A stretch of 64,000 bases of DNA. It comes from Arthrobacter sp. Leaf137 (GTDB lineage Bacteria > Actinomycetota > Actinomycetes > Actinomycetales > Micrococcaceae). The DNA lies in assembly GCF_001423525.1 (NCBI RefSeq), contig NZ_LMOI01000024.1, positions 186,001-250,000 on the forward strand, written 5' to 3'. The notes beneath the pieces were generated by a model that had not been told where the DNA came from, made no database searches, and was given only the letters and a program-made list of their open reading frames with translations. Positions within the stretch are counted from its first letter, which is position 1, and each line of letters opens with the position of its first letter. Positions 8,654 through 17,202 of the stretch are shown here, piece after piece. Position numbers and translations under genes: made by a program.

Positions 8654-11184
8654 GCGGCGGACAGGACACCCGGACCATGGCTTTGGCCTGGGACACCGTG
8701 GTCCGCCCAGCGCTGGGCAGGGCAGCAGCGGGGCTGAAGGCCATGCCGTTCACGCTTGCCGTCCTTGCCCTGTTTGTGGGGACCGGCGCGGCGACGGACA
8801 GCTTCCTGGCCGGTCCCTCCGAGCAGCTGCTGGATGTGGCCGGCGTCAGCGGTCCCGGACTGCGCGAGGGCCGCTGGTGGTCGCTGTTCACCAGCCTCTT
8901 CTTCGCCACCAACCCCACCGCTTATGTGGTGGCGGCATTGATGATCATTGTGCTGCTGGGCCTGGCCGAACGAAAACTCGGATTCCGGGCTGCCGCTGCA
9001 CTGTTCCTGGGCGGCCAGTTCGCGGCCGTCACGCTGTTCCTCCTGGTCACCCAGCTCGCGGCCTACGTGGGGGACGGCTGGCTCGACACCATGACCGACG
9101 TCATCCTGATTGGCCCCTACGCCCCGGTGCTCGCCGCAGGCATGGCAGGCAGCGCCCGGCTGCCGGTGCTCTGGCAGCGGCGCCTGCGGACGGCGGCACT
9201 CTCGATCTCGCTCCTGCTGGTCCTGTACGTGGGCCATGCCGAGACGGTGATCGGACTCCTGGGCGCACTGCTGGGGCTGCTGGTGGGCTGGTGGATCCAA
9301 GGGGACGAAGGCAGGCTCCACCGGCACCGCTCCACCGGAAGGGAAGCCCGAAACCTGCTGGCCCTGATGGTGGCCGTGTTCGCCGTCGGGCCCATCCTCA
9401 CCGGGATCACCCGGGCGCCCACCGGGCCGCTGGCGCTGCTCCGGGACGTTGTCCTGAACCCGCTGCCCACGCTGGGCCAACTGGCTTTCAATTGCGGGGC
9501 CACCGTGGAAGCGTCCTGCCTTGAAGCGGGAAGGGCAGGTTTCGCCGGTCCGTTCGGCCTGGCGCTGGCAGTGGTCCCGGTGGTCCTGCTGCTGATTTGC
9601 GCCGACGGGATGCGCCGGGGACGCAGGATGGCGCTGAACATTGCGTTGGCGATCCAGCTGGCCGTGACGGCCCTGGCCGCCGTGTACCTTGCACTGTTCG
9701 CCCTCGTTCCCTCCCGGCCGCAGGGCCCCCACGCAGCGCCCATGGGGTCCGCCTTTGTCCATGTGCTTCCGCTGGTAGTGGTGCCGCTGCTGCTGTCCGT
9801 CATCCTGTGGCTGAACCGGAGGCAGTTCCGGGTGCAGACCCTCCCCACCGCCCGGCGCACGCTTACCGTCCTGGTGGGCGGCTCCTGGGGGGTGCTGGCT
9901 GCCGCGTATGCCACCGCATGGTTCGCCTCTGGCGGGATGTCCCGCGACGGCGGCATGCTGGGCCTGTTTGCCGAGTTGGCCAGGCAGTACGTACCGGTGC
10001 CGATTCCGCAGCATTACCACCGTGTCTTCGCGGACCGCAACACTGTGGAGGCCGTCCTCTTCGCCTATTCCGGACCGGTGTTCTGGCTCATTGCGCTGGC
10101 AGCCGTATGGTGGGCGCTGCTGGGTGGAAACCATGGCCACGACTCCGGCCGGCAGGACAGGGCACGGGCGCGGACGCTGCTCCACCAGGGCGGCGGCCCG
10201 CTGTCCTGGATGGCCCTGTGGGAACCGAATACCTATTGGTTCAGCCCGGACGGCCAGGGCGCCATGGCCTACCAGCGGCACGGCAGTGTGGCCCTCACCC
10301 TCGGATGTGCCATCGGCCCCGCCGGATCCCAACTTGCCGTCACGGAGGGATTCCTCTCCCATTGCCGGCGCGAGGCGCTGATTCCGGCACTGTATTCCTG
10401 CGACGACACCGTCTGGCCGTTCCTGCGTGAGCGCGGCTTCTCCCGGGTATCGGTGGCCCAGGAAACCCGGCTGGCCATCCGGGAGCTGGAATTCAAGGGC
10501 AAGGAGTGGCAGAACGTCCGGACTGCGCTGAACCGGGCAGCCAAGCTGGGAGTCCATGCCGTCTGGGGTCCCTACAGCGGGCTGCCGGTTGCCTTGCGCA
10601 CCCGGCTGAGCGAAGTGTCCGAGGAATGGGCCGCCGGAAAGTCTGTTCCGGAAATGGGGTTCACCCTTGGCAGCGTGGACGGGCTCGACGACGATGAGGT
10701 GCTGTGCTGCCTTGCCGTTGACGGTGAGGGCAGGGTCCATGGGTTCACCAGTTGGCTTCCCGTGTACGACGACGGCCGCCTCGTCAGCCGGACGCTGGAC
10801 GTGATGCGCCGGGGCGCCGAGGGTTTCCCCGGCGTGATGGAATTCCTGATCGCCTCCGCTGTCCTGGAACTGCGCGACTCCGTGGAGGTAATTTCGCTGT
10901 CCGGCTCACCGCTCGCGAATGACGGCGCTGCCGAGGACACTGCCCAGGGGGGAGCCAAGAACCTGGTCCGCATCCTGGATCTGGTGGGACACGCGCTGGA
11001 GCCCGTCTACGGTTTCCGGTCATTGGCGGCCTTCAAGTCCCGTTTCAAGCCGGAGTACCGGGCGTTGTACCTCTACTACCAGGACCCCCTGCAGCTGCCG
11101 GCAATCGGCCGCGCCCTCACCCGGGCCTACCTGCCTGGCCTGTCACTGCCCCAGGGCGCGAGACTGGTCCGGAATTTAGTCTGA
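8650..11184 (+). CDS. MprF-like aminoacyl-phosphatidylglycerol synthase, membrane protein with DUF2156 domain
   Basis: An 844-residue polytopic protein. The N-terminal half has many membrane helices, the first several arranged like a rhomboid-type fold (for example GRWWSLFTSLFF followed by repeated hydrophobic segments). The last roughly 340 residues form the soluble DUF2156/GNAT-like domain that transfers an amino acid from aminoacyl-tRNA to phosphatidylglycerol (ALNRAAKLGVHAVWG; ELSEEWAAGK-type region; FTSWLPVYDDGRLVSRTLD). Lysine or alanine are the usual amino acids, and the sequence alone does not settle which. I chose the ATG at 8650, overlapping the esterase stop. The likely role is to reduce membrane negative charge and resist cationic peptides. 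Confidence 0.8.
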   Translation: MSGGQDTRTMALAWDTVVRPALGRAAAGLKAMPFTLAVLALFVGTGAATDSFLAGPSEQLLDVAGVSGPGLREGRWWSLFTSLFFATNPTAYVVAALMIIVLLGLAERKLGFRAAAALFLGGQFAAVTLFLLVTQLAAYVGDGWLDTMTDVILIGPYAPVLAAGMAGSARLPVLWQRRLRTAALSISLLLVLYVGHAETVIGLLGALLGLLVGWWIQGDEGRLHRHRSTGREARNLLALMVAVFAVGPILTGITRAPTGPLALLRDVVLNPLPTLGQLAFNCGATVEASCLEAGRAGFAGPFGLALAVVPVVLLLICADGMRRGRRMALNIALAIQLAVTALAAVYLALFALVPSRPQGPHAAPMGSAFVHVLPLVVVPLLLSVILWLNRRQFRVQTLPTARRTLTVLVGGSWGVLAAAYATAWFASGGMSRDGGMLGLFAELARQYVPVPIPQHYHRVFADRNTVEAVLFAYSGPVFWLIALAAVWWALLGGNHGHDSGRQDRARARTLLHQGGGPLSWMALWEPNTYWFSPDGQGAMAYQRHGSVALTLGCAIGPAGSQLAVTEGFLSHCRREALIPALYSCDDTVWPFLRERGFSRVSVAQETRLAIRELEFKGKEWQNVRTALNRAAKLGVHAVWGPYSGLPVALRTRLSEVSEEWAAGKSVPEMGFTLGSVDGLDDDEVLCCLAVDGEGRVHGFTSWLPVYDDGRLVSRTLDVMRRGAEGFPGVMEFLIASAVLELRDSVEVISLSGSPLANDGAAEDTAQGGAKNLVRILDLVGHALEPVYGFRSLAAFKSRFKPEYRALYLYYQDPLQLPAIGRALTRAYLPGLSLPQGARLVRNLV

Positions 11185-11271
11185 CAAAGACGGCGTCCGC
11201 TGCCACATAAACGCCCGGACCGGGCCGGCATAAAGCAAAGGCCAAAGGCCACCCAAACAATGCGGCGGGCA

Positions 11272-11311
11272 AAAGAATGGTCCCCGGCACGTGTGCCGGG
11301 GACCATTCTTT
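11272..11311. terminator. Bidirectional intrinsic terminator
   Basis: A 19-bp perfect inverted repeat (arms 11272-11290 and 11293-11311) flanked by AAA on one side and TTT on the other. It lies between convergent genes (the MprF-like gene on + and the cold-shock gene on -), so it can end transcription from both sides. Confidence 0.88.
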
Positions 11312-11341
11312 GCTGATGAGGCTTAGCAGTCTGTCCGCAGA

Positions 11342-11545
11342 CTAGACGAGCGTAACGCCGGTGGCCTGCGGGCCCTTGGCGCCCTGGCCGATCTCGAACT
11401 GAACGCGCTGGTTCTCGTCGAGGGTCTTGAAACCGCCGGTCTGGATCTCGGAGTAGTGGACGAAGACGTCGCCGTCGGAGTCGTCCGGGGTAATGAAGCC
11501 GAAGCCCTTTTCAGCGTTGAACCACTTCACAGTTCCCTGTGCCAT
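11342..11545 (-). CDS. cspA: Cold-shock domain protein
   Basis: A 67-residue single-stranded nucleic-acid-binding protein. It has a complete cold-shock domain with the RNA-binding motifs KGFGFI and VFVHYS, starting MAQGTVKWFNAE. Proteins of this family act as RNA chaperones that melt secondary structure. GAGGAGA sits seven bases before the ATG. It has its own promoter, a long untranslated leader and a strong terminator, so it is a single-gene transcript. Several csp paralogs are usual in these genomes; the symbol marks the family, not strict orthology. Confidence 0.95.
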   Translation of the reverse strand: MAQGTVKWFNAEKGFGFITPDDSDGDVFVHYSEIQTGGFKTLDENQRVQFEIGQGAKGPQATGVTLV

Positions 11546-11712
11546 TTATTTCTCCTCATTGTGGAACTTTCTTAAGATCGGCACACTTCGTACCGGCCTT
11601 GGTCACTCCGCGAGAAGAATCCTGAATAGCCGTCCGGAATAGGAACTGGCCCTGCAGGAGCTTCGCGCTCGCAACATGTCTTGCGAGCATGAAAAACACC
11701 TACACAAAGACT
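11546..11712 (-). promoter_or_regulatory. Long 5' leader of the cold-shock gene
   Basis: About 167 nt between the predicted transcription start (near 11712) and the csp ATG. It contains an 8-bp perfect hairpin (GCTCGCAA/TTGCGAGC, 11667-11688). Long structured leaders control mRNA stability and translation in cold-shock genes of other bacteria. The same role here is inference. Confidence 0.6.
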
Positions 11713-11718
11713 GACTTA

Positions 11719-11747
11719 AGAATTTCATGCCCGTTCCCGCAGGTCAA
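11719..11747 (-). promoter_or_regulatory. Promoter of the cold-shock gene
   Basis: On the minus strand TTGACC (11747-11742) and AATTCT (11724-11719) are separated by exactly 17 bp. This is the clearest two-box housekeeping-sigma promoter in the window. Confidence 0.65.
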
Positions 11748-11841
11748 CGCTTCGGCGGCGGAAACGGACAAATTTTAAGTAAAAACCGGGTTGCGTGCCT
11801 TCTGCGAACACAATTGGCCAATGCCGGAAGGACAAATGGCG

Positions 11842-12537
11842 TTAGAAGAGCCGGGATTCACTGTCGTCGACACCGCGCATTGCGTCGTAATCCAGGGTGA
11901 CGCAATCAATCCCGCGGTCGTTGGCGAGTACCTTGGCCTGCGGCTTGATCTGCTGGGCAGCGAAAATGCCGCGCACCGGTGCCAGGAGGGGGTCGCGGTT
12001 CAACAGCTCGAGGTAGCGGGTGAGTTGCTCCACGCCGTCGATGTCCCCGCGCCGCTTGAGTTCGATGGCCACCGTTGCGCCGTCGCCGTCCCGGGCCAGG
12101 ATGTCCACCGGGCCGATAGCCGTGAAGTATTCGCGCCGGATCAGTGAATAGCCTGTTCCCAGCGTTTCGATCTGGTCGGCCAGGAGCCGCTGGAGGTCCG
12201 CTTCCACGCCGTCCTTGATCAGGCCCGGGTCCACGCCGAGGTCATGCGAGGTTTCGCTGAGCTTTTCATGGATATTGATGATCAGCCGGTCATCCGTCTT
12301 GGCGGACTGGACCGTCCATTGCTCCGCGACTCCCAGCTCCAGGTCTACGTCCTCCGGTGACGAAACACGGAGCGTGGCCGGCGGGCTCATCCAGTTCAGG
12401 GGCTTGTACGAGCCACCGTCTGAATGCACAAGGACAGAGCCGTCCGCCTTGACCAGCAGGAGCCTGGTGGCGAGGGGCAGATGGGCTTTGAGCCGGCCAA
12501 CATAATCAACGGAGCATCGGGCAATCACAAGTCGCAC
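11842..12537 (-). CDS. nucS: Mismatch-specific endonuclease NucS (EndoMS)
   Basis: A 231-residue nuclease that cuts both strands at mismatches. It supplies the mismatch repair that actinobacteria lack because they have no MutS/MutL. The N-terminal dimerisation and DNA-binding domain begins MRLVIARCSVDYVGRL. The C-terminal RecB-like nuclease has the metal-binding pattern GPVDILARD..ATVAIELKRRGD (Asp, Glu, Lys). The tail SESRLF resembles the sliding-clamp binding end of the family. I chose the GTG at 12537 because TAGTGT ends seven bases before it. The GTG at 12546 lies inside that hexamer. Confidence 0.93.
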   Translation of the reverse strand: MRLVIARCSVDYVGRLKAHLPLATRLLLVKADGSVLVHSDGGSYKPLNWMSPPATLRVSSPEDVDLELGVAEQWTVQSAKTDDRLIINIHEKLSETSHDLGVDPGLIKDGVEADLQRLLADQIETLGTGYSLIRREYFTAIGPVDILARDGDGATVAIELKRRGDIDGVEQLTRYLELLNRDPLLAPVRGIFAAQQIKPQAKVLANDRGIDCVTLDYDAMRGVDDSESRLF

Positions 12538-12544
12538 GCCGTAC

Positions 12545-12550
12545 ACACTA
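12545..12550 (-). promoter_or_regulatory. -10 box for leaderless nucS
   Basis: TAGTGT on the minus strand, ending seven bases before the GTG at 12537. Transcription would start at the first codon. Confidence 0.55.
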
Positions 12551-12654
12551 CCGGGTACCGGCGCGGGAAGACCGACGTGGACGCCGGCGGCAGTGCATCA
12601 CCCGTCGCGGAGAGGCTGCAGTGGCGTCCCGTCCCGTTGGGGCAGAATGGAGGC

Positions 12655-13008
12655 ATGCCACGCTCCAACCGTCCCCGCCGTCCCGTGTCCGGGAAGGCTG
12701 CGGCAACCGGACGGGGAACCGGGAAAAAGGGGAACGGTGACATTCCCGAGCTGGACCTCGAACGGGCCCGGGCAGGTATCGCCCGCCGGGAGAGCGCCCC
12801 GGACGGGGAATGGATGGTCCGCAGCATGACAGCGCGGAACGCGGCGAAGACCTACATCTGCCCCGAATGTTCCACCGCCGTGCTGCCCGGGGTGGCGCAC
12901 CTGGTGGTTTGGAAGGACGACCACCTGTTCGGTGCCGCCGCCGGCCTCGCCGAACGCCGCCACTGGCACACGAACTGCTGGAATTCACGCAGCTACCGGT
13001 ACCGGTGA
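12655..13008 (+). CDS. Small actinobacterial zinc-ribbon protein of unknown function
   Basis: A 117-residue protein. The N-terminal 35 residues are basic and probably disordered (PRSNRPRRPVSGK). The C-terminal half has the pattern CPECSTAVLPGVAHLVVW, then RRHWHTNCW, which looks like a zinc-binding Cys/His domain. Similar proteins are widespread in actinobacteria, sometimes under vague ATP/GTP-binding labels, and no function is established. It is divergent from nucS with about 117 bp between starts. I chose the ATG at 12655; a weak hexamer CAGAAT ends six bases upstream, so it too may be leaderless. Confidence 0.75.
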   Translation: MPRSNRPRRPVSGKAAATGRGTGKKGNGDIPELDLERARAGIARRESAPDGEWMVRSMTARNAAKTYICPECSTAVLPGVAHLVVWKDDHLFGAAAGLAERRHWHTNCWNSRSYRYR

Positions 13009-13066
13009 CGCGGCACTGAACGGCCGGCGCGGGGGAGACCCGGCCCGGGAAGCCGCCCCCTGTCGC

Positions 13067-13072
13067 TAAGCT
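13067..13072 (+). promoter_or_regulatory. -10 box for leaderless hydrolase gene
   Basis: TAAGCT ends seven bases before the ATG at 13080. No ribosome binding site is visible between them. Confidence 0.55.
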
Positions 13073-13079
13073 GGCAGGC

Positions 13080-13880
13080 ATGACTTTTGATCCGGCGTCG
13101 TACGAATTCACCCAGGCCGCTGGCCCCGTTCCCATCCGTGCCTCCACCGTGCTGCCGGCCAGGCGCGAGAACGTCGAGCTGCAGACAGCGGACGGGCACA
13201 CGCTGGTGGGCGAGCTCGCCCTGCCGGAATCCGGCGAGGTCCGGGCCACGCTGATCACGCTGCACCCGCTTCCCACGCACGGCGGCTTCATGGACTCGCA
13301 CGTCTACCGCAAGGCGTCCTACCGGCTGCCGGCGCTGGCCGGCATCGCCGTGCTGCGTTTCAACACGCGCGGCACCGGCTCCCCCCGGGGCACCAGCACA
13401 GGTGCGTTCGAGGAAGGCGTCGGTGAACGCCACGACGTGGAAGCGGCGGTCCGCTTCGCCGTCGAACGCGGACTGCCCAACCGGTGGCTGGTGGGCTGGT
13501 CCTTCGGCACGGAACTGGCCCTGATGTACGGGGCCACCGAACCTGTCGCTTCGCAGGTGGAGGGTGCTGTCCTGCTGTCCCCGCCGCTGCACCGGGCCAC
13601 GGACAAACACCTGCAGCTGTGGGCCGAATCAGGCAAACCGCTGACGGTCCTGGTGCCGGAGCACGATGACTTCCTCCAGCCCGCCGAGGCGGCAGCCCGC
13701 TTCAGCCTGGTTCCCCAAGCGCACGTGCTGGGCGTGGACGGCGCAAAGCATCTGTGGGTGGGCGAGAAGTACGCTGCACGGGTCCTGAACGAGATTGTGG
13801 GGCGGGTGTCCGCCGCGGGCGGGAACGCCGCTGCGCTGCCGACGGAGTGGGACGGGCCTACGGCGACTGCCGCCTCCTGA
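13080..13880 (+). CDS. Alpha/beta-hydrolase
   Basis: A 266-residue soluble hydrolase. The nucleophile elbow is GWSFG (Ser141), a dipeptide stretch HPLPTHGG sits in the oxyanion region, and late EHDD and AKHLW segments fit the Asp and His positions. The N-terminal half resembles the small YfhR/YghX-like serine hydrolases acting on esters. No substrate can be named. The gene stands alone: it probably has a leaderless promoter and is convergent with the AI-2E permease gene 36 bp away. Confidence 0.8.
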   Translation: MTFDPASYEFTQAAGPVPIRASTVLPARRENVELQTADGHTLVGELALPESGEVRATLITLHPLPTHGGFMDSHVYRKASYRLPALAGIAVLRFNTRGTGSPRGTSTGAFEEGVGERHDVEAAVRFAVERGLPNRWLVGWSFGTELALMYGATEPVASQVEGAVLLSPPLHRATDKHLQLWAESGKPLTVLVPEHDDFLQPAEAAARFSLVPQAHVLGVDGAKHLWVGEKYAARVLNEIVGRVSAAGGNAAALPTEWDGPTATAAS

Positions 13881-13916
13881 CCCGTCCCTTAATAGGGCAT
13901 CCCTGCGGTTGTCAGG

Positions 13917-15227
13917 CTAGTGCTGGTCCTGCCGGACGATGTAGATCTCCTTGATCAGCAACAGGATGGCAGCCGCGGTGGGAATCGCGATGAGTGCGCC
14001 GAGGACCCCCAGCAGGCTGCCGCCGGCGATCACTGATATGACGGCGACGGCACCGGGAACGGCCACAGCCTTCTGCATGATGCGCGGCGAGATGAAGTAG
14101 GCCTCGAACTGGAGGTAGGCAAAGTAGCAGATGGCGTAGATGGCGGCCGTCTGCCAGCCCACCGTCAGGGCGATCAGGACCACGACGACTCCGGCGATCA
14201 TGGCACCCACCAGCGGGATGAAGGCAAGCAATGCCACCACGAACGCGAGCAGCAGGGCGAACGGGATACCCACGATCGACATAACGATGAAGGCAAAGGT
14301 GGCATTGAGCAGCGCAACGCAGGCCTGGCCGATGACGTAGTTGCCCACGGACTTGGTGATAGCGTCCGACAACGCCTCCACCCGGTGCCGGCGGGAACGC
14401 GGTGCCAGCCGGTAACCCCATTTCTTCATCGCCGGCAGGGCGGCCAGGAAGTAGAGGCTCAGCACCAGGACAATCAGGGCACCGAAGAGGCCATTGGCCA
14501 CCGTGGAGCCGAACCCCACGACGCCGCCGGCGATTCCGCCCACGGCGTTGGGATCGTTGACGAACTTATTCAGCTCTTCGGCGATCCGGTCCCGGACACC
14601 GAACTGGTCATCAAGGGTGCGGAAAAGGTCCGAATTCATGAAGTCGCGCACCCACGTGGGCGCCTGCTCCACTATTTCGGTGACCTGCTGAATGATCGTG
14701 GGAATCAGGGTGGCAAAGAAGCCCACGACGGCGATAACCAGCACCGAGACTGACATCAGGATTCCGGCCGGCCGGGGGATCTTCCGGTTCTCGAGCCACT
14801 TGACCACAGGCTCCAGGCCCAGCGCGATGAAGAGCGCCGCAACGATCCACAGGAGAAGTTGGGTGGTGTGGGACCCGATCCAGTAGACCAGCAGCGCCAC
14901 ACCGACGCCGACTGTCCCCATGAAGCCCATGTAGAGCGGGTGCTGCGGGGACATCCGTGGCCCGGGCGCGCCGAACTGGGGACGCGCTACGCCGTCGGGG
15001 TCCTCGGTGGTCTGGTCCTGCTGGGAGTATTCCGGCGGCATCTCGAAGCGGAGCCGCGGCTGCGCGCCGGGAAGCGGCTGCCGGAGGCGGCGGGCGAGGA
15101 AGCCCAGCGCTGCTGCGGCGGCGCCCTTCCGGCCGGCAGTTCCGGAATCCTGGGGGACCGAGGGCGACGGCCCAACGTCCCGTGGATCGCCTGCTGCCTG
15201 GGAGGACCCGTCCGTCTTGTCAGTCAC
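13917..15227 (-). CDS. AI-2E family transporter (putative permease)
   Basis: A 436-residue integral membrane protein. A disordered, Pro/Arg-rich N-terminal tail of about 95 residues is followed by about eight membrane helices with the family segments LVGAMIAGVVVVLIAL and GVLGALIAIPTAA. Family members export autoinducer-2 or act as Na+/H+ antiporters, so the substrate is open. The GTG start at 15227 has little upstream support. An internal start near residue 63 (MPPEYSQQ) would remove part of the tail without touching the membrane domain. Confidence 0.8.
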   Translation of the reverse strand: MTDKTDGSSQAAGDPRDVGPSPSVPQDSGTAGRKGAAAAALGFLARRLRQPLPGAQPRLRFEMPPEYSQQDQTTEDPDGVARPQFGAPGPRMSPQHPLYMGFMGTVGVGVALLVYWIGSHTTQLLLWIVAALFIALGLEPVVKWLENRKIPRPAGILMSVSVLVIAVVGFFATLIPTIIQQVTEIVEQAPTWVRDFMNSDLFRTLDDQFGVRDRIAEELNKFVNDPNAVGGIAGGVVGFGSTVANGLFGALIVLVLSLYFLAALPAMKKWGYRLAPRSRRHRVEALSDAITKSVGNYVIGQACVALLNATFAFIVMSIVGIPFALLLAFVVALLAFIPLVGAMIAGVVVVLIALTVGWQTAAIYAICYFAYLQFEAYFISPRIMQKAVAVPGAVAVISVIAGGSLLGVLGALIAIPTAAAILLLIKEIYIVRQDQH

Positions 15228-15444
15228 TGGTTTCTGGCGCCTGTTCCGTGCATGGCACCGCCTTGGCGGGCCGGTGTGATGATCATCGCAAACACTATCA
15301 GCAGGCTTGTCAACACCTGCGGAGGAGCCCCGCGGCGACGCTTTGCGCGGTGAGCCGAAATGCGATTAAACGGGCCTGAACTGGGGCTCGTGGTAACAAA
15401 ATGGTTACTATTGAAGCTAAACCCCGCTGATGATAGGTGTTCCC

Positions 15445-17133
15445 TTGCGTTTAAAGACTGCAGCCGCACTTGTGCTGCTCGGCCTCCTGACACTTCTGGC
15501 CGGTATCGGCCAGAAGACCATCTGGGCCCCTTCCGAGACCTTTACGGCGTCCGCGCCGGCCGACACTGCGGCAGCTCCGCTGACCGTCTTCGACCAGAAG
15601 CTGCGGACACTCCACGGCGGCACCGTCAAGATCGATGTGCAGGGCGACGGCAATTTCATGCTCGCCGCGGGCCGGCCCGACGACGTCGAGGCCTGGGTGG
15701 GCACCGCTGCCCACAACACCATCACGGGAACGTCGGAGGACGGCAGGTCCCTGCAGGTTGAACACACCGACGGCGAGGCTGCGGCACCCAACCCTGCAGG
15801 ATCCGACCTTTGGGTCACCACGGAGAATGCCAGCGGTGAGCTCGAGTACTCCTGGACCCCTCCTGCAGACGGCGACTGGACGTTGCTGCTGGCCGCCGAC
15901 GGAACAAAGGCTGCTCCCGCGACGGTCTCGATGACCTTCCCCAACGACACCGCCACCCCCTGGGCCATCCCGCTGATGGTCCTCGGCGCACTGCTCATCC
16001 TTGGCGGAATTGTCCTCGCAGTGCTCTCTGCCCGCCGGCGCGACGGTGACGGCGACGGCGAGGGCAGCGGATTCGCCCAGCGTGCCCGTGCCCGCAAGCA
16101 GGCCCGCACCTCCTCCAGGGTCACGATGGCGGCCGCCGGCGTGGCAGCCGCGGTGCTCGCCGGCACAGGAACTGCCGCCACCGCCGCTACGTCGCCTGCC
16201 CCCGCGCCCACAGGCTCGGCCTCCGCGCCGGCCGCCCAGGGCGGCAACGCCGCTCCCGTCCTGCTGGACGTGCAGTTCCGCCGCATCCTGGAGCAGGTAT
16301 CCAGTGCCGCCGACGCCGGCGACGCCGCCAAGGATGCTGCCAAGCTGGCCGACCGGGTGGGCGGCACGGAGCTGGAAGTCCGTACCTCGAACTACAAGAT
16401 CCGCTCGCAGGTGGGCTCCTATGAGGCCCGCATGCCGGTCCGTTCCACCAAGCTCCTGACGACGGCGGTCACCACGGACCGCGGATGGCCGCGCTCGGTC
16501 CTCGCCGTTTCCCAGGGCGACGGCAACGTGGTTCCCCAGCTGCTGACCCTCGTCCAGAAGTCGCCGCGGGAAAACTACAAGCTGATGGAGACCACGCCGC
16601 TCCAGCCGGGCACCACGTTCCCCGCCATCAGCCGGAATGGCACCGAAACCGTGGAAGCGAAGGACAAGACCGGCCTGCTGTACACGGGAGAAGAGGCCCT
16701 GTCGGGCCTGGCCGACCGGCTTAGCAATGCCGATTCGGCGTTCAAGGACAAGATCGTGGAAGGCGAATCCTCGCCGTACATTGCCGACACCCTGTCCTAC
16801 CAGGCCGAAGTGGTCAAGGCCGGCGAAAACGGGAACTTCTCGTTCACCCACAAGGTGGTCCCCGAAGGCACAGTGGTGTTCCGCACCGAAGATGGCGGCG
16901 CACTGGTGCTGGGCCGCATCAACTTTGGCTTCGAAGGAACCCCGAAGGCCGCCGGGGACAAGCTCTCCATTGGTGACGACGCTGCAGCCCTGGCCGGAGG
17001 CAAGGAAACCACCACCGGCATGGTCCTGAGCTTCGCCGAGTCGGTAGCGGTCTATGTGCCGCCGGCGGGTTCCTCCGACCCCATGAAGCTTGTGGCAGCA
17101 ACCCGCGGGCTCGTGGGCGCCAGCTTCAAGTAA
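15445..17133 (+). CDS. Actinobacterial membrane protein with C-terminal DUF8094-like domain
   Basis: About 562 residues. It has an N-terminal membrane helix (AAALVLLGLLTLLAGIG), an extracytoplasmic beta-rich segment (residues 40-170), a second helix (PLMVLGALLILGGIVLAVLSA), a short Arg-rich cytoplasmic stretch, and a third helix or signal-like stretch. A roughly 290-residue outer domain follows. The family is known in actinobacteria but has no assigned role. I prefer the TTG at 15445 because GATAGGTG lies at ribosome-binding distance. The ATG at 15430 has no such site and would add five residues. TACTAT near 15408 may be its -10 box. Confidence 0.7.
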   Translation: MRLKTAAALVLLGLLTLLAGIGQKTIWAPSETFTASAPADTAAAPLTVFDQKLRTLHGGTVKIDVQGDGNFMLAAGRPDDVEAWVGTAAHNTITGTSEDGRSLQVEHTDGEAAAPNPAGSDLWVTTENASGELEYSWTPPADGDWTLLLAADGTKAAPATVSMTFPNDTATPWAIPLMVLGALLILGGIVLAVLSARRRDGDGDGEGSGFAQRARARKQARTSSRVTMAAAGVAAAVLAGTGTAATAATSPAPAPTGSASAPAAQGGNAAPVLLDVQFRRILEQVSSAADAGDAAKDAAKLADRVGGTELEVRTSNYKIRSQVGSYEARMPVRSTKLLTTAVTTDRGWPRSVLAVSQGDGNVVPQLLTLVQKSPRENYKLMETTPLQPGTTFPAISRNGTETVEAKDKTGLLYTGEEALSGLADRLSNADSAFKDKIVEGESSPYIADTLSYQAEVVKAGENGNFSFTHKVVPEGTVVFRTEDGGALVLGRINFGFEGTPKAAGDKLSIGDDAAALAGGKETTTGMVLSFAESVAVYVPPAGSSDPMKLVAATRGLVGASFK

Positions 17134-17189
17134 CCGCCCGCACCAAGTAGTCCCATTACCGCAGTACCACCGGCAGCGGCCGCAGTGGC

Positions 17190-17195
17190 TAGAGT
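17190..17195 (+). promoter_or_regulatory. -10 box for leaderless ybbN-like gene
   Basis: TAGAGT ends seven bases before the ATG at 17203. Confidence 0.55.
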
Positions 17196-17202
17196 GGGAA
17201 GC

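Noticed and set aside
8554..10740. A 728-codon minus-strand frame opposite the MprF-like gene
   Set aside because: The composition (His, Gln, Gly, Arg) is that of an antisense shadow, and the plus-strand protein has clear membrane and DUF2156 features.
12538..12546. GTG at 12546 as the nucS start
   Set aside because: It lies inside the TAGTGT hexamer that fits a leaderless start at 12537, where the protein begins RLVIARC as expected.
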